A stretch of DNA of 64,000 bases from Hymenolepis diminuta (GCA_900708905.1 CAADRB010000010.1:4104120-4168119); one strand, 5' to 3'; numbered from the stretch's first letter, positions 1 through 11,983 are shown. Translations and numbers: made by a program. The notes: generated by a model from the sequence alone, not told the origin.

Positions 1-1329
1 TAGCCAAGAAAGTAGGATAATACAAGATTTACCTATTTTATTTAGTAAAAATCCACTTAAAGAACATTTATTGTAATTCAATTATCATTTTTATTTGTCT
101 GATTGCAGAAGAAAATAAAACACATTTAAATTTTAATCAGTTTGCTGCAATATTAATAAAACTCAGGAGATCTAGATCTAGTATATTTCTCCTTTATGTA
201 GTATTCGATTACATCGTTATACTCTCTCGTGGATTTCATACAAGTCAGAAGTTTTGTTATCATTTATCATAACTGCAAAAGTCAACACTCGATAAATGCT
301 TAAATTGTCAAGGTTACTGTCTCTGTATTGTGAGCAGAGTAATTTACAGCCGAAATTACGTACACTGAAACAATACACTTCGTGAATGAGTTTAAAAGCG
401 AAGTTACTTGATTTTGTATCTGTGCATTTGCTATTTATTTAATAAATGCTTATGCATGTTTTATTATTTATTCTGTCCCACTACGATTCAATCGTACGTC
501 GAAGCTAATAATCAAATTGGCAGTGCGGTATGAAATTTTATTTTTAATAAACATTATTTATTTTAATTATACTTGTATTTTTATAAATGTTGATCAAAAT
601 TGCGTAGAAATCAGATTACAAATTTGGCCGATTCATATGCATTAATAACAGTCTATAAGTTATATAGAGTGCTCAAAATTACCTTCAGGTAAGACTTGTT
701 CCCATCAGGCCATCAATAGACAGTATTTTTAAGTGATTGGTCCCTATTTTACCAGAAAGATAACTCATTTCACATCATAAACATTGTGACATTTAAGCTA
801 AATTATCTAACCCCAGTTTTGTATATGCCTTGACATTCTGGTAAATATTTTAGAATCAAGCTTAATTATCAGTTAATATCAGTTAACGTGAATAATCTTA
901 ATAATTTTAAATACAGATGATAAAAAGCGAAGATATCAGGAGATCGCTCCATCAGACTTTTTTTTGCATGGAAGCACATGGCCTAAGAAAAATTATTCCT
1001 ATATTAGCTTTGAAATCGACTATAAGTCTTCATCTCTTCAACAAATTTTGTAATCTTACTATTCATTTTGGTGAAAATAAACATATATTTGATTTGGCAA
1101 TTTTGAATATTGTTTATTAGAGGATACGTTGCCATAAATGTGATCATTATAAATAAATTAAGTAGGATATAAAGCAATTATACGTAAATTTCGGATTATT
1201 TGCAGTTGAACTTGAGCAAAATCGTTCTGTGAGAAAAATAAATTCTGCTTAGAGTACACTGAATCTAATCTAAGGTATATGGGGTCACAATTCTTGATTT
1301 TGGGAGACTGTACCTGATGACCTAGACCC
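1..1329. other. AT-rich intergenic sequence
   Basis: I see no supportable gene here. The short open frame near 917-1120 has AT-rich, low-complexity composition and no convincing splice sites or family motif. Confidence 0.5.
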
Positions 1330-2520
1330 GATTCCCACTCAAACTTTCCTTTTTTATGGGCAAATTAAAGGTATCGGACAAAACCTCGGGGAATGATATA
1401 AAACTACTTGGCTTCTGCCAGCACTACATTTTGAAGGTTTTGAGTTCCTTCTTTGATCACATTAGTATCCGCAGAGTTATTCAATATTATTCATCTGACA
1501 AAAGAACAGTAATAGATCTTAGTCAATATCTCCAATCAGCAAAACTTAAATTGAATCCATCAGTATCCGATCACTGCCTGGTAACATGTTATATGACTTA
1601 AAATACCGCAGAAGAAGGGAGGCACTAGACCTTGCTCTGGTTCGAGGCTCTGGTAATTAAGTCAAGAAGTTGCACAGCCAGGACTTTTATAGCATTCCAG
1701 ATATCTGCCCCCAGTTTAAAAATGTAATCCAAACGTTATCTTAAGAATAAAAATAAAAAAGCAATGTATTTCAGAAATCTGCAAAATAAAGACTCGCAGT
1801 TTCTGGAAGTCTTCATTTGTGAGATACCTCAATACACCATCCCAAAGATTCTAATATAACAAAATATAATAAAATCGTGTGAAAAATAATTAAAGATATA
1901 CTTTCAAGCCTGAGCTCAATCTTTCAGAAATGGATTGAGTCTGCTCTTTTGAGATCATCTATTAGTTTTGTTCTTTTAGCTCTACTGTACCCTACAATAC
2001 ATAAATATTCTTGAATGGTAGGACTTCAGATCCCGATCTCATAAAATGGGATAGGCCTAGTGTTTAATGATCATCGATAAGGCCTTCGATCGGTCACTTT
2101 TAAATAGGTGGAGGCAAAATAATTTCACTGTGTTAGTTGAAGAATAAAATAAATATTGTATATATTTTTGGAAATATGTTATCTAAATACTAATGAAAAG
2201 TTTCCTTCATCGGCTTTCTACAACAGACTGAGATCAGACCTAGCTGAAGGGCTTAACCGGTCATAATGCAACATTATACGATTGATTCCGAAATTTCTTG
2301 TATTTTGATAATCGTATTCCTAAAGAATACATCAAATGAACTTTTGATCTGGATGATAGTGCAATACTGCATAAAGTGTATAAAGTTAATTTTTGACAGT
2401 TTCCAAGAGGTTTATCTTTGCCTTCAACATAAACATGGTGACTTTATCTCTACATTCTATAGAAATCATAAGATTCAGAAGATTGATCACATGATCATCG
2501 TTTATGTACTTCATTACTGA
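1330..2520 (+). mobile_element. Decayed non-LTR retrotransposon (LINE) fragment
   Basis: The frames are broken by many stops, but LINE landmarks appear in the right order. An endonuclease-like end reading SVSDHCLVT lies near 1557-1587. A linker follows. A reverse-transcriptase block A reading DKAFDRSLLNRW begins near 2075. The catalytic block C, reading DLDDSAIL in place of the usual (Y/F)ADD context, lies near 2348-2370, and a block like FNxNKC follows near 2420-2445. Known LINEs carry endonuclease, then reverse transcriptase, in this order. The clade cannot be fixed by eye; CR1-, RTE- and jockey-like elements remain possible. No 3' end or target-site duplication was found. The copy is certainly inactive. 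Confidence 0.55.
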
Positions 2521-2950
2521 AAAGTCTTCAGCCTTTTTGAACATAAACGGTGAAGTGCGGAGCTGCGCACGATTGTTCGCGAAAAAGAATACTAGGTTCT
2601 TTCACTATTATTAAGATCTCCGTTCCTTTGATATAATGAGCGACAAAGACTTCCATTCCACCATATCTCACTGTTATCAGTCTTATACACTGTCTTATAA
2701 AGACGACTGAAACAGTCCAATATTAGGTACGCCTACCAAACAAATATCCTACTTAACTCATCTTTTGAATTTGCCTTCGATATATTTATCGATTGGCTCC
2801 TCTTTTGGCCACCTGTATTTTGACTAGTGACTGCTTTTGACTGATGGAAGGCCAAATATGGATGATAGTGTAGTACTTCAATAAAAGTACTTCATGCTTT
2901 TTTAATGGTTTGCTTCAAAGTCGTAACATATGGATGTGAAAATAACTCAC

Positions 2951-3233
2951 GTTAACCACATGGTGGATTTCATTGATAAGTTTTGTATCACTCTGAATGG
3001 AAACATGATAAATCGGTCCAGTACTGATGAGGAACAGTGTATTATCGGAACTGTTTTGACTTTCTGGAAAACAAATGAAGTTTGATACACATCTTTGTAA
3101 ATTTCTCGCAGATCCATGGATTGGTACAGCTAAGATGGCATCATCCACTACTTCCAACTCACCAAATCCAAACACCCATGAATCTGATGAATTTTGGATC
3201 GAAAAGTAAACAGAGCAATCTTGGGATAACTTA
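2951..3233 (-). CDS. Orphan internal exon of an unrecognised protein
   Basis: The minus-strand frame is open and protein-like, including VFGFGELEVVDDAILAVPIH and later LFLISTGPIYHVSIQSDTK. It ends at a strong splice donor (AAC followed by GTGAGTT, read from 2950 downward). The acceptor is less certain: an AG follows a pyrimidine-rich stretch near 3233-3255, just after an in-frame stop. Composition is much less AT-rich than the flanks. The repeated hydrophobic beta-like stretches could suit a beta-propeller or extracellular beta domain, but I do not recognise a family. A second open stretch on the same strand at 3423-3617 may be an upstream exon, because another good donor (CGACG then GTGAGT) lies at 3411-3416. 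No in-frame joining of the two could be established. Confidence 0.35.
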
Positions 3234-3619
3234 CTAACTTCACAGGAAGTAGGTAGTCAAATCACGAGGAAATTGAATGAAGCTGTGTCTTTACGTAGAC
3301 ATGCAGTGTCATTGACCTCTGCCTCATTAATCAAGCTTGCCCTTACGATATTGCTGAGGTGGCGAATCACGCAAACGATCTTCTCCCGAATAGCCATTTA
3401 GTCTCCAAAACTCACCGTCGCACTAATTAGTGACTGACAAAAGATTTCGAGAAATTAACGTAGGAATAACTCGAGGCTTAGTGTCTCTTGAATTAACTAT
3501 TATATGTGAGGAAAACATATTGCGATCTCTGAATTCTTTACCGTTTGTGTGCAACATCTGGATGCTTTTAACATAATCACGTTTAGAAATCACCCTTCTA
3601 ATAACTGTTCTATTCACCC

Positions 3620-5152
3620 TTGTATCATTTTATTTCACTGATAATATGTCTATGTTCAAATATTTTTATTTACGTAATTCTCTACAAATTTATAATTTGA
3701 AGAAATTTAACTCATTTTTTACATCTGCGTAGCTGGGCACAGAGAACATACTTATTTAAAAATAAGTAACGGTAGCATAATGCAAAAATTAGAGAAGTGT
3801 ATTATCGGAGTTAGGCTTTTTTCCATGAATTCACTATTCTAAGCAGCGGTAACATCCACCTCATAGTTAAATAGGCGTATTTACAGAAATTATTTCTCCC
3901 TGGAGTCAAAACAGAAAATATTACCCTTAATCTACAGGGCTACCGTTTATAGTACCTGTGCATTCTGACTCATTGGTCTATTCGGTCTCACTCTTTGGTG
4001 CACATACCGACTCATACCTAATTTTCAGTTGGTGAATTACGATTGGTTGCTCATTTTACAATCACACAATAACTCACATAAGATAAGAACAGTCAACCGA
4101 TCAAAGCGTACTTTATTTCGCTTCTCTCTTACAACTCAGGTTGTCTTTGCTCAGTACTAACGCCTTCCTCTTTCATCCCACTTCCTTCTTCTACTTTCAC
4201 CTCTCCCTCATTTTTAATAGACATTTGATCCAACTTATCTCCTGGTATTCTAACTCGGAAAAGACTATCGCAACCTATTAGCCCTAAGACGGAGATATCT
4301 AGCTTAATTTAGTCTTGTTCTGGAGTAACCACACCGTAATATGTACCACTGGATTAGATTCCTTATGGTCTTTGCTTGTTATTACATTCCTGTTCGAGCG
4401 GTTACCTACTTTTAAGAACCCTTCAAACTTCAATTTCTGCTAATTTGTGATTTTAGCTTTTTCAATAGAGCTCCACTTAACAGATTAAGAGAGCCGGTCC
4501 TGTGATCATTATAATGCTACAATGAAGTGGTTCAATAGTTAAATAGGGATTGTATTATCTACAGGTAATACATATGCAAAATGAAGAATCCAATCGGATT
4601 AATTTTACATGTTTATCAAAATGAACAGGCTCTAAAACTGTTGGTTACGGGAGAACGTCTATGCTTCTAAGTACAGAAAGATGATCGAGAGTTCAGAAGT
4701 GAAAGAGACGGTTAGAAGACTTCTTAATATCTACCACATGCGTAAGACAAGTATCAAAGATCTCTTCTTTAAATAGAATTGGTAATAATAATAATAGATT
4801 TGCATCATTATTATTATTACAAATCCCGCTGGATATAATAGCAAAATAAGATATTTTATACTATCTTTTCTTAGCACTTTATTTTTTAGGAAATTGCATC
4901 TCCTTCGAAGATGCGCACTGAAGATATTTCCCCAAATGAGCCCGGGAATTATTAATACTATACGTTTCTTCAAATATAATCGGCATACATATATATATAT
5001 ATATATTCATTTGAGTTTCCAAACCCAAACTATATTTCTTCATCTTGCACGGTACAGATTATAGAAATGTTTAGTTTAGTCCACGTAAAGCGATAAAACT
5101 GAGCTAAAGAAGCTGTTGACTTGATTCCAATCTGGTAAAGTGTCAGACTGTA
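3620..5152. other. Intergenic sequence with an AT microsatellite
   Basis: No gene is supportable. An (AT)9 run lies at 4989-5006. The minus-strand open frame at 4731-4973 is tyrosine- and leucine-rich and looks like AT-rich noise. Confidence 0.5.
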
Positions 5153-6426
5153 ACAGAAGTTCTGTCCATTTTTTAATTGGAATTAAAATAAAAATTTTGT
5201 TAAAAGCACATTCGTTTAGTGTTTAACATATTCACCATTTTTATTAATTACATCTTCCCATCTTGTCATAAGCTTTCTGATTCCTTCTTCAAAGAATTTC
5301 GCCAGTTTGGACTCAAAAAAGAAACTAGATTCTTCACTTCGACCTCCTCTCTTCAAGTAAGCCTTTATCCCATTAAATGATTCTATAAGCTCCTGAAAAG
5401 ACAAAAATTGATTGGTGCAAGACCGGGGGAATATGGTGGGTGATGCATAATTTCCCAACCAAATTCTTCAACGAGATTTTTGGTTGCTCTTGAAATGTGG
5501 GGTCTGGCATTGTCATGGTGCAAAATCACTCCTTTTCGCTCGATCGAAGAAGGCCGTTTTTCCCGCTGTTAATTGCTTTTAAACGAGTTAGCTGCTGACA
5601 GTAAACTTCAGATGCTATTGTTTGATTGTCACCCATTATTTCATTATAAACAATTTCCTTCAAATCCAACTATACATACAAAAGAATTTTTTTCGCGTGC
5701 AGTAACGAATTGTCTCGGTTGTGGAATTGGCTTTGAATCATTATCTTGACTTAGCCACTGTCTTTTGCGCTTAACATTGTAGTATAGGATTCAGTTGTGA
5801 TTCAGGCTAAAAAAGGTGCCTGAAGTTCAGTTCACGAGAACGCAGTGAAACACAACAGGTTACACGATGTTGCTTGTTGATTTCTGACAAATCGCGTGGG
5901 GGGGGGGGCGCATCTTCCAGCCTTTGGGACTTTCCAGCCAAGTTTTTTCATTTCCCCATATGTGGTTATATGGCTTACGTGAAAGATTTTGCTCAGTTCT
6001 CTATTATTGCAGATTGAATTTTCATCAATGGCAACTTGCAATTGCTCAGAATTGAGTTTTTTTATCATCCTGCATTCAATTCGTCTTTCAGACTGAAGTC
6101 ATCCTTTTTTGAAACGTGAAGGTGAAAACCATCTTTTGCAGGCCTTTTTATTCATAATATCATTTCCATAAGTGTCTTTGAGTGTTTTAGCTTCCGAGGT
6201 TGGCGTATTTCCTTTATGAAATTCAAGCAGTAAAATAAGCCTGATATGCTCTTTGTTTGGAGTGTACATTAGGGATAGAAATAATTATTAATAGCGACAA
6301 TTATCACACAGTCTGAAAGAATAAATAATATTTTATTAATCACCATAGATAAGCACACAACATTAACAGCCTAAATTGAAGAAATCATGCCTTAAAAACA
6401 GCTCAAAAATTGGACAGAACTTCTGA
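5153..6426 (-). mobile_element. mariner-family DNA transposon, full length, inactive
   Basis: Terminal inverted repeats reading (a/t)CAGAAGTTCTGTCC are visible at 5153-5167 and, inverted, at 6412-6426. The dinucleotide TA directly flanks both ends (5151-5152 and 6427-6428), as expected for Tc1/mariner insertion. The length of 1274 bp is typical of mariner. The enclosed transposase runs on the minus strand and is broken. An 11-base G run at 5898-5908 lies inside and probably caused one of the frameshifts. Confidence 0.88.
5216..6269 (-). pseudogene. mariner transposase pseudogene
   Basis: Reading down from 6269, the start resembles mariner transposases (MYTPNKEHIRLILLLEFHKG), followed by a helix-turn-helix region. 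In-frame stops and frameshifts follow. The second catalytic aspartate is preserved in HHDNARPH near 5513-5540. Exactly 34 residues later the expected third aspartate is Asn (PYSPGLAPIN), so the DD34D triad is lost. The first aspartate motif (normally GDEKW) is also eroded before YYNVKRKRQW. The total span of about 351 codons agrees with the usual length near 345. Function in life was cut-and-paste transposition. This copy cannot encode an active enzyme, although its ends could in principle be recognised by a relative. Confidence 0.85.
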
Positions 6427-6749
6427 TACAACCTGATAACATGAAAGGAAAAATTATTCCGAATTTATGATGATATTTCAAAGCTTTTGTTAGTGTTTCT
6501 ACCCAGGCAGAGTTTTAAGAAGGTGTGAATGAATCTAGGCTATGAAAACAGCAGTCATGGACTCACCACATACTCAGTAGCCCAATCATGTAAATGGAGC
6601 TTCTGTTTGATCATTAAGATATGACTTATGCTCCTTCTGGGAAACTGAAAAGTTCAATACTTCTGAAATCCGAATAAAAAAAGCACTTATCGTCCTAATT
6701 TCATCATATGCTCCTATTTACTTCCCACAGTTTTACATTTTACGGAACT
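6427..6749. other. Intergenic sequence
   Basis: Nothing recognisable between the mariner end and the LTR. Confidence 0.5.
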
Positions 6750-7293
6750 TGAAGGATGAATCTTTCTTCCCCGTAATATTTATCTTACATACTTTCTAAT
6801 CATCACCAAAATTTGATTATCTTGCCTTTATAGTAATGTCTGTAAACTTTTAACCTTTCCTGTGACCCAGGTACTCCATAGGCAAACATCGTGTGTCCTC
6901 AACTAGCCTATTTCTCATCAGAAAAGGTAAGCATACCTTGGATGATAGTAGCAGACACCGCTTAGTCGGCCCTGCTAACAGCCAATCTTGTCTGCACTGG
7001 CTCTTCCTTTTCCTACAAATCGTCCCGACCAATTAAAGCTCGCATACAATTATATCCTTATGCGTGTCCTCACCCAAAGTGTCGATTATAAATAGCCCTC
7101 CCTTAGACACACACGGACAACACACACATAGGGGACCCTAGCTCGTCAAACGCATCTCCCGTTGCTCAATCCTTCTCCTCCAATTCCCTATTTTCCCTCG
7201 AGACTCTGTACTGAGCTTTGTTCAATACAACCTGGTCAACGCAATCCTTGGTGTTCTTTTTCTTTCATTTACTGTTAGCTACCTGCCGCTACA
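6750..7293 (+). repeat. LTR of a CsRn1/gypsy-type retrotransposon, copy 1
   Basis: This region matches 59875-60409 along its whole length, from a shared TGAAGGATGAATC start to a shared GC(T)TACA end, giving the 5'-TG...CA-3' form of an LTR. It contains a promoter-like TATAAATA at 7087-7094, also present in the other copy. Three bases after the end is TGGTGATTC (7297-7305), a degraded primer-binding site; the other copy has the intact form. Only a short piece of internal sequence follows, so this is a truncated element or a solo LTR with a little leader. Confidence 0.7.
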
Positions 7294-7309
7294 AACTGGT
7301 GATTCTCTA

Positions 7310-8129
7310 CAAACTATTTACCATTTTTCGTATACAGAAGCCCTCCTTGGCGTTTCAGCATAAATTCTGAAGACAAAGTAGCCACAATTTCACTGATATT
7401 ATTATTTGTACCACTGTTTAACTACAATTTATAATCATCGGGATGCATTTGAACACGGAAACCGGTAAAAAGTTCGGTAAAGAGTGAAACCGGGGGAGTT
7501 AAATAGGAGCATATTTATTTGGCAGTCATAATTGATAGGTGGTCATGTGAACAGATAAGGTACATGGGTGAAATTGTTTCGTTAATTCTTGTATTATTCA
7601 TGATGAAATTCCTTCATATTTTCCAAGTTTTTAGCAAAAAATTGTAAGCCTTAAACTTTTCTTCCCATGAAATTGTTTCATGACAAAACAAGAGATTAAC
7701 TTTTTCAATTAAAATGTAAAGATGCGAAAATTCTAGAAAAGTGACTTTTCCAAACAACTAGTACTTTAAAATAACTATACTTCTAAACCCTAAATAATTT
7801 ATTTTCCAATGAGTATTTATTATAGACAAAAATATACACAACAATAAGAAAATTCGAATGAAAGTATGGAAATTTTATTTGAATGTCATCAGTTCAAACT
7901 GAAGGCTTCAGCTTTTTGAAAATTCATCAGTTGTAAGCCCGTTTCGCAACTTGCATGAACTCTAACGAGTAATGCTGTGCTTGAAATACCTTTGCTAGTC
8001 TGATCATCCTTCAACTGGCTGTGAGAAGAAACAAATTAATTAAAGCTTTATGACCACTCAGTGATCAAATCATGAAATTTAAGTTTTGAAAAATTAAATA
8101 CTACTACCTCTTTTGAGGAAGTGGACAAC
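7310..8129. other. Intergenic sequence
   Basis: The first tens of bases are leader remnants of the LTR element. After that I see nothing supportable. Confidence 0.5.
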
Positions 8130-8333
8130 TTAGCGAATATCAAGGTTCCAATAAGGTAAAATTCGTAATATCGTAAGTTCATTCAGTACATTTGTTCGAC
8201 TCCCTTTTTCAAACCATCCCGCACTTTTGCTAATTCGCATCCAAATGACATCTCTTGGTTTGCATTGCCTTCCGCAGAGTACACATGAATAGAATTTCGT
8301 GACCTCTAGCTTTGCGGAAGTGCACATAGGCTG
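8130..8333 (-). CDS. Immunoglobulin-like domain exon (candidate)
   Basis: After an acceptor (CATAACAG read down to 8334) the minus strand is open for 65 codons ending in TAA at 8130. Features read as an Ig-like fold: FYSCVLCG, then a tryptophan in DVIWMR 14 residues after the first Cys of that stretch, then a late strand NELTILRILPYWNLD, like the (S)xLxIxxVxxxD that precedes GxYxC in Ig domains. The second disulfide Cys is not in this exon; it would need a further exon or has been lost. The ATG at 8325-8327 is in frame and could instead be a start. Partner exons were not found, and an orphan or decayed exon is possible. Confidence 0.35.
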   Translation of the reverse strand, partial: QPMCTSAKLEVTKFYSCVLCGRQCKPRDVIWMRISKSAGWFEKGSRTNVLNELTILRILPYWNLDIR

Positions 8334-8586
8334 TTATGCTACTTCAACTTTACTGGACCAGCCCCCATAGCTATCACAAATAAATTTCAATCATCCACAT
8401 GGAATCAAGGGTTAAATAGCATCTGCCATACAAGATGAAATTGTCAATAACTTCTTTGATTAGTATTGCACAACTAAATAATATTAAAATATTTTTTAAA
8501 TATTTGGAATATACTTAATGCAATGTGACGAACAGAGGAATCACCCGATATCATAATACCAAGTCATTTTTTTCCAAAGCTACCAC

Positions 8587-8871
8587 ATGCAACTAGATAA
8601 AATAGATAGTGATTATTTCAACCCAAAGAAAACAAAATTTGTGAAAATTAGATGGCTTAATGATTTATTTCGCACTTTATACCTAAAAGTCTCTCATTTT
8701 AATCCCGCAAGATTCGTTGTTACTAATAATTCCGATGGGGACATTATTCTCATTAATAGTATGCGTACACAAATACTTTTTTATCATAATTATCACTACT
8801 CGTGGGTTTGCGAAATGACTTTAAATTATGGAATCGATTCTGAGCACGGAAAGTGCAGCATAGTCATGTAA
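8587..8871 (+). CDS. Uncharacterised open frame, possible extracellular-domain exon
   Basis: This is a 94-codon open frame with fairly balanced composition. It has FVKIRWLND followed by NNSDGDIILIN and later YSWVCEM, a spacing loosely like the W, L-x-I and Y-x-C landmarks of Ig-type domains. An AG at the end of a weak pyrimidine context precedes it. No donor or neighbouring exon was identified, so it could be chance. Confidence 0.2.
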   Translation: MQLDKIDSDYFNPKKTKFVKIRWLNDLFRTLYLKVSHFNPARFVVTNNSDGDIILINSMRTQILFYHNYHYSWVCEMTLNYGIDSEHGKCSIVM

Positions 8872-8879
8872 AAATGCAA

Positions 8880-10619
8880 ACGTGGTTGAATGCGGTTATA
8901 TGATAAGATCAGGATATGAAGAGTCTTAATTTTGAAAAGCTTTGAGTAGTACTTCTCCAAAGAGGCATAAATCTTGTTGTGGCATCCATATGATCCACAT
9001 CTCAATCATCAAGTTCGCGATATTCCGAGTTAGTTGACCAGTTGAATTTACTAGCGTATATATCAAATATCCGTAGTATGACATTTAAAATACTTGAGTA
9101 TTTAATAATAATTTAAATAATACAATTCGTGGTTTTATAAAAAAATTCGATAAAATCAAGTTTAACAGCTTACCAATCTATCATCACATCTTATTTACTA
9201 AATACTGCCTGTCAATAAGAATGTTTACATTAGCACAATTGTTATCTACATTGTGAAAAAAACTTCCATATATTTTAATACTACTGTGAAGGCTGCTTGC
9301 CAAATGTGTAATTTTTAATAGGCGGATATTATCACAACCCTTAGAAGGGATAAATTGTCAATCATTTATCAATACTTTACATAAGATCAATTTCATCTCA
9401 CACTAAATTAAGTCTTCTGATCTCTATGAAGCTATAGCTATTTTATCTCTTACCATCCTGCTTGCATATAAAACTGTATCCAAGTTTACTCAAGAACCAG
9501 GAGGCAGATCCTGAAACTTAAACGCTGGAATAACAGAACTTGGAACGGAAAAAAAGGTTAAAAGCATTCAGTTTCCTAAGACTCTCTGAACGCCCGGATT
9601 TTACATTTCCGCTTCAACTTAATCTCCTTCTCTTAATCCGTAGTGGCCTACCTTGTTATTTTTCCATTTCTGTGATAAAAATATACGTTTTTGCTTTCCC
9701 ATGGGTGGTGCCTCAAGCTTCACCAATAAATCCAAAGTAATGTTTGGTTCATAAGCACCCTAATAAAGTTATAAATTCGGAATAGATGCAACTGCCTAGT
9801 AACACAAAAGATAACAGCGTTTAATTATATAAAAATAACTTCTGAATTACAATCACCTGTTTAAATGTGAGATCAAATATATCCCAAAGGCATTCAAGAA
9901 TTCGATTTTGCAAAATTTCTTTTCAGCGCAATTTTCAAATCAAAATCTGTTATCTAAAGCAACGAATGTAATAAGGACAAAGAATCACAGTTACCAGTTC
10001 ACCTTCTAAGATACCTCCGCTATTCAAAACCCAACTTTCACATTCTATTCCACTTATTCTCAATAGTATATCAAAAGTCCCACTCCCTATTTCCAAGCTT
10101 ATATCACTCGTAAATAATTTAGTCGATCAGCTGAACATCGATTAAGTTTCGAAAAATTAATATAATTTAAATAACAATTATCTGAGATAGAACTCAATAT
10201 CGTGTACTGCTGTGATTTAAATCGGTAAGTTCCAAAAATTTTAGTCGGAACATATTGAATGATTTAAAGCGTTCTTTGAATATTAACAACTCAAGCAATT
10301 ATAAAGAAACATATTGTCATGACAATTTAGAATAGTGAAAAGCATTTACCAGATACTCTGCATTGTTTTAATCTCCCAACCTAAATTACCATAAAATGCA
10401 TAACTCTCATTTGCTAAAATTCTCAGTATAAGTAGAAGTAATTAGAAATAAAATATATATATATAATTTAATCTTCAGAGTCATTATTATTTCTGGGAAA
10501 AAAATGTATTGATACCACAGAAACTGCGCTGATTTCTTCAAACGTTAAGCAACATGATTTACAAAAATAAGGCAAATTAAATATGAATGTAAATTAAATT
10601 TTTATTTTTAAAGAAATTC
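8880..10619. other. Intergenic sequence
   Basis: No supportable gene. An (AT) stretch lies near 10454-10465. The sequence is the 3' flank of the first PH-like gene. Confidence 0.5.
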
Positions 10620-10625
10620 TTTATT
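10620..10625 (-). terminator. Putative poly(A) signal of PH-like gene copy 1
   Basis: AATAAA on the minus strand, 108 bases past the stop codon of the 10733-11983 gene. Several AT-rich alternatives lie nearby, so the exact signal is uncertain. Confidence 0.35.
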
Positions 10626-10732
10626 TAAATTTAAATGACAAAAAAATAATTCACATGTGTTTCCTTGCAGATCGTGTTTCACTAGTCATAATAAATTAAT
10701 AATAATATAACTAAATAGAAGATGAATTTACG

Positions 10733-11983
10733 TCAACAAAGACGGAAACTGTGCACTGCCCTCACCGGTAAACTTGCATGTTGTTTTTCAATAGTTCGGC
10801 TATAAATCCGGACTTTATCTGGCTTATTGCTTAGACTTTTATTGTAGCAGAGGGGAAACACGACCTTGAAATCAGGACAGCAATGAACTGGTAAGGGTCT
10901 GTATGTGGTACTTTCACAGTATCCACTGGTGTCGGTAAGTGTGTCGCTATCCTCTTCGTGACATATTTCTGCTGTGCTGTTTACTATTCCATACCTTGGT
11001 TGAGCTAAAGTTACGCAACTGGATCTGCTCCTAGTTGTTTCCATACTTAGACCACTAGTTGAGGAAGATAATGATTTTCTTCGCCGTAGACGACCGTGGC
11101 TGCCTTCACTGCCCGCACCGACAGACTTTGAGGTCATCATCTTACCCGAAATAACCTGATAAGCTGAACCGTTAGATACCGTTTCTTGAAGCGTTGGAAC
11201 ACGTTCTCTACCGCTGATAACTGAAGTGGATGAGGATATTTCCGTAAAACTGGTATGTTCTAATTTCTTTGGAGTCTCTCTCATAATTCGGATTTCTGCC
11301 GGAGGAGTGGTTATTTCTTTCGATTTTAAATTATTAAACAGATTCCTGTTCTTGCTATTTCTGCCCGATTTATGACTTTCAAGTGGCGTTACGATATTAA
11401 ATGATCTTTCCGATGATTCTTTGTTGCTTGCTGGAAAGAAATTTGATGTATTCGAAGAATTTCTACTTCTCTGAACTTTAATATAATCTGATCTACCGGA
11501 CTGTGAATTCAAAGAATTGTTTCCGCCGTGTGAATTAGATCTTCCTCGACTCTTTGGAGGGCGAGTTAATGAGTTTGATGTATTTGAATTCAATTTTGCA
11601 TCACCTTTTTCCGGAGTTAAAGGACTAGAACTTCCAGAATACGACTTGGAATAGTTTTCTAGAATTTCCAAGACCTTTGAAAACTCCTTTTTAGTATCAA
11701 ATCGCAGAGTAAATAGAGCTGCATCTTCTCCACTTGTGCTGCATACTACTATCACATTGTCCTCATCCGATTTTTTCACTTTCTTTACCTCAGAGAGTAT
11801 TAAATCTTTTGAATGACTGTCAAATTCAATCCGATCTTTATGAATTGTGATGTTGGCTGGATTCGAAGTCGATTGAATCGCCGTACGCCTACTCATTTCC
11901 ATTTCTTCTTCGAGGTAACTCCGAGGGTCGTAATTCCTAACTCCTAAGTATGGTACACTACTCGAAAATCTTGATTTCGACAT
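10733..11983 (-). CDS. PH-like domain, Ser-rich protein (family copy 1, divergent)
   Basis: This is an intact 416-residue frame from ATG (11981-11983) to TGA with no visible intron. Residues about 44-112 form a predicted PH-like unit: strands NITIHKDRIEFDS, VKKVKKSDEDNVIVVCST and ALFTLRFD, then the closing helix KKEFSKVLEILENY. The same pattern occurs in the copies at 24563 and 38419, for example RIEF aligning with KVEF and KVLF. From about residue 115 the chain is low-complexity, rich in Ser, Asn and Arg and probably disordered and phosphorylatable. A late motif TYRPLPVHCC aligns with YSLVAVPW and YRLVPVN in the other copies. The C-terminus (about 50 residues, several Cys) is unique to this copy. 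There is no signal peptide or membrane segment, so it is probably cytosolic or peripheral to membranes. Molecular function is unknown. Unlike copies 2 and 5, no clear TATA box lies upstream. Confidence 0.75.
   Translation of the reverse strand: MSKSRFSSSVPYLGVRNYDPRSYLEEEMEMSRRTAIQSTSNPANITIHKDRIEFDSHSKDLILSEVKKVKKSDEDNVIVVCSTSGEDAALFTLRFDTKKEFSKVLEILENYSKSYSGSSSPLTPEKGDAKLNSNTSNSLTRPPKSRGRSNSHGGNNSLNSQSGRSDYIKVQRSRNSSNTSNFFPASNKESSERSFNIVTPLESHKSGRNSKNRNLFNNLKSKEITTPPAEIRIMRETPKKLEHTSFTEISSSTSVISGRERVPTLQETVSNGSAYQVISGKMMTSKSVGAGSEGSHGRLRRRKSLSSSTSGLSMETTRSRSSCVTLAQPRYGIVNSTAEICHEEDSDTLTDTSGYCESTTYRPLPVHCCPDFKVVFPLCYNKSLSNKPDKVRIYSRTIEKQHASLPVRAVHSFRLC

Noticed and set aside
917..1120. 67-codon + strand frame
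   Set aside because: AT-driven composition, with no motifs or signals.
3015..3040. CTGATGAG, the core of a hammerhead ribozyme as in schistosome SINEs
   Set aside because: No CGAAA follows at stem-II distance, and the bases lie inside a well-formed coding exon.
6890..6930. CTGATGAG on the minus strand inside the LTR
   Set aside because: No GAAA partner or pairing stems for a hammerhead.
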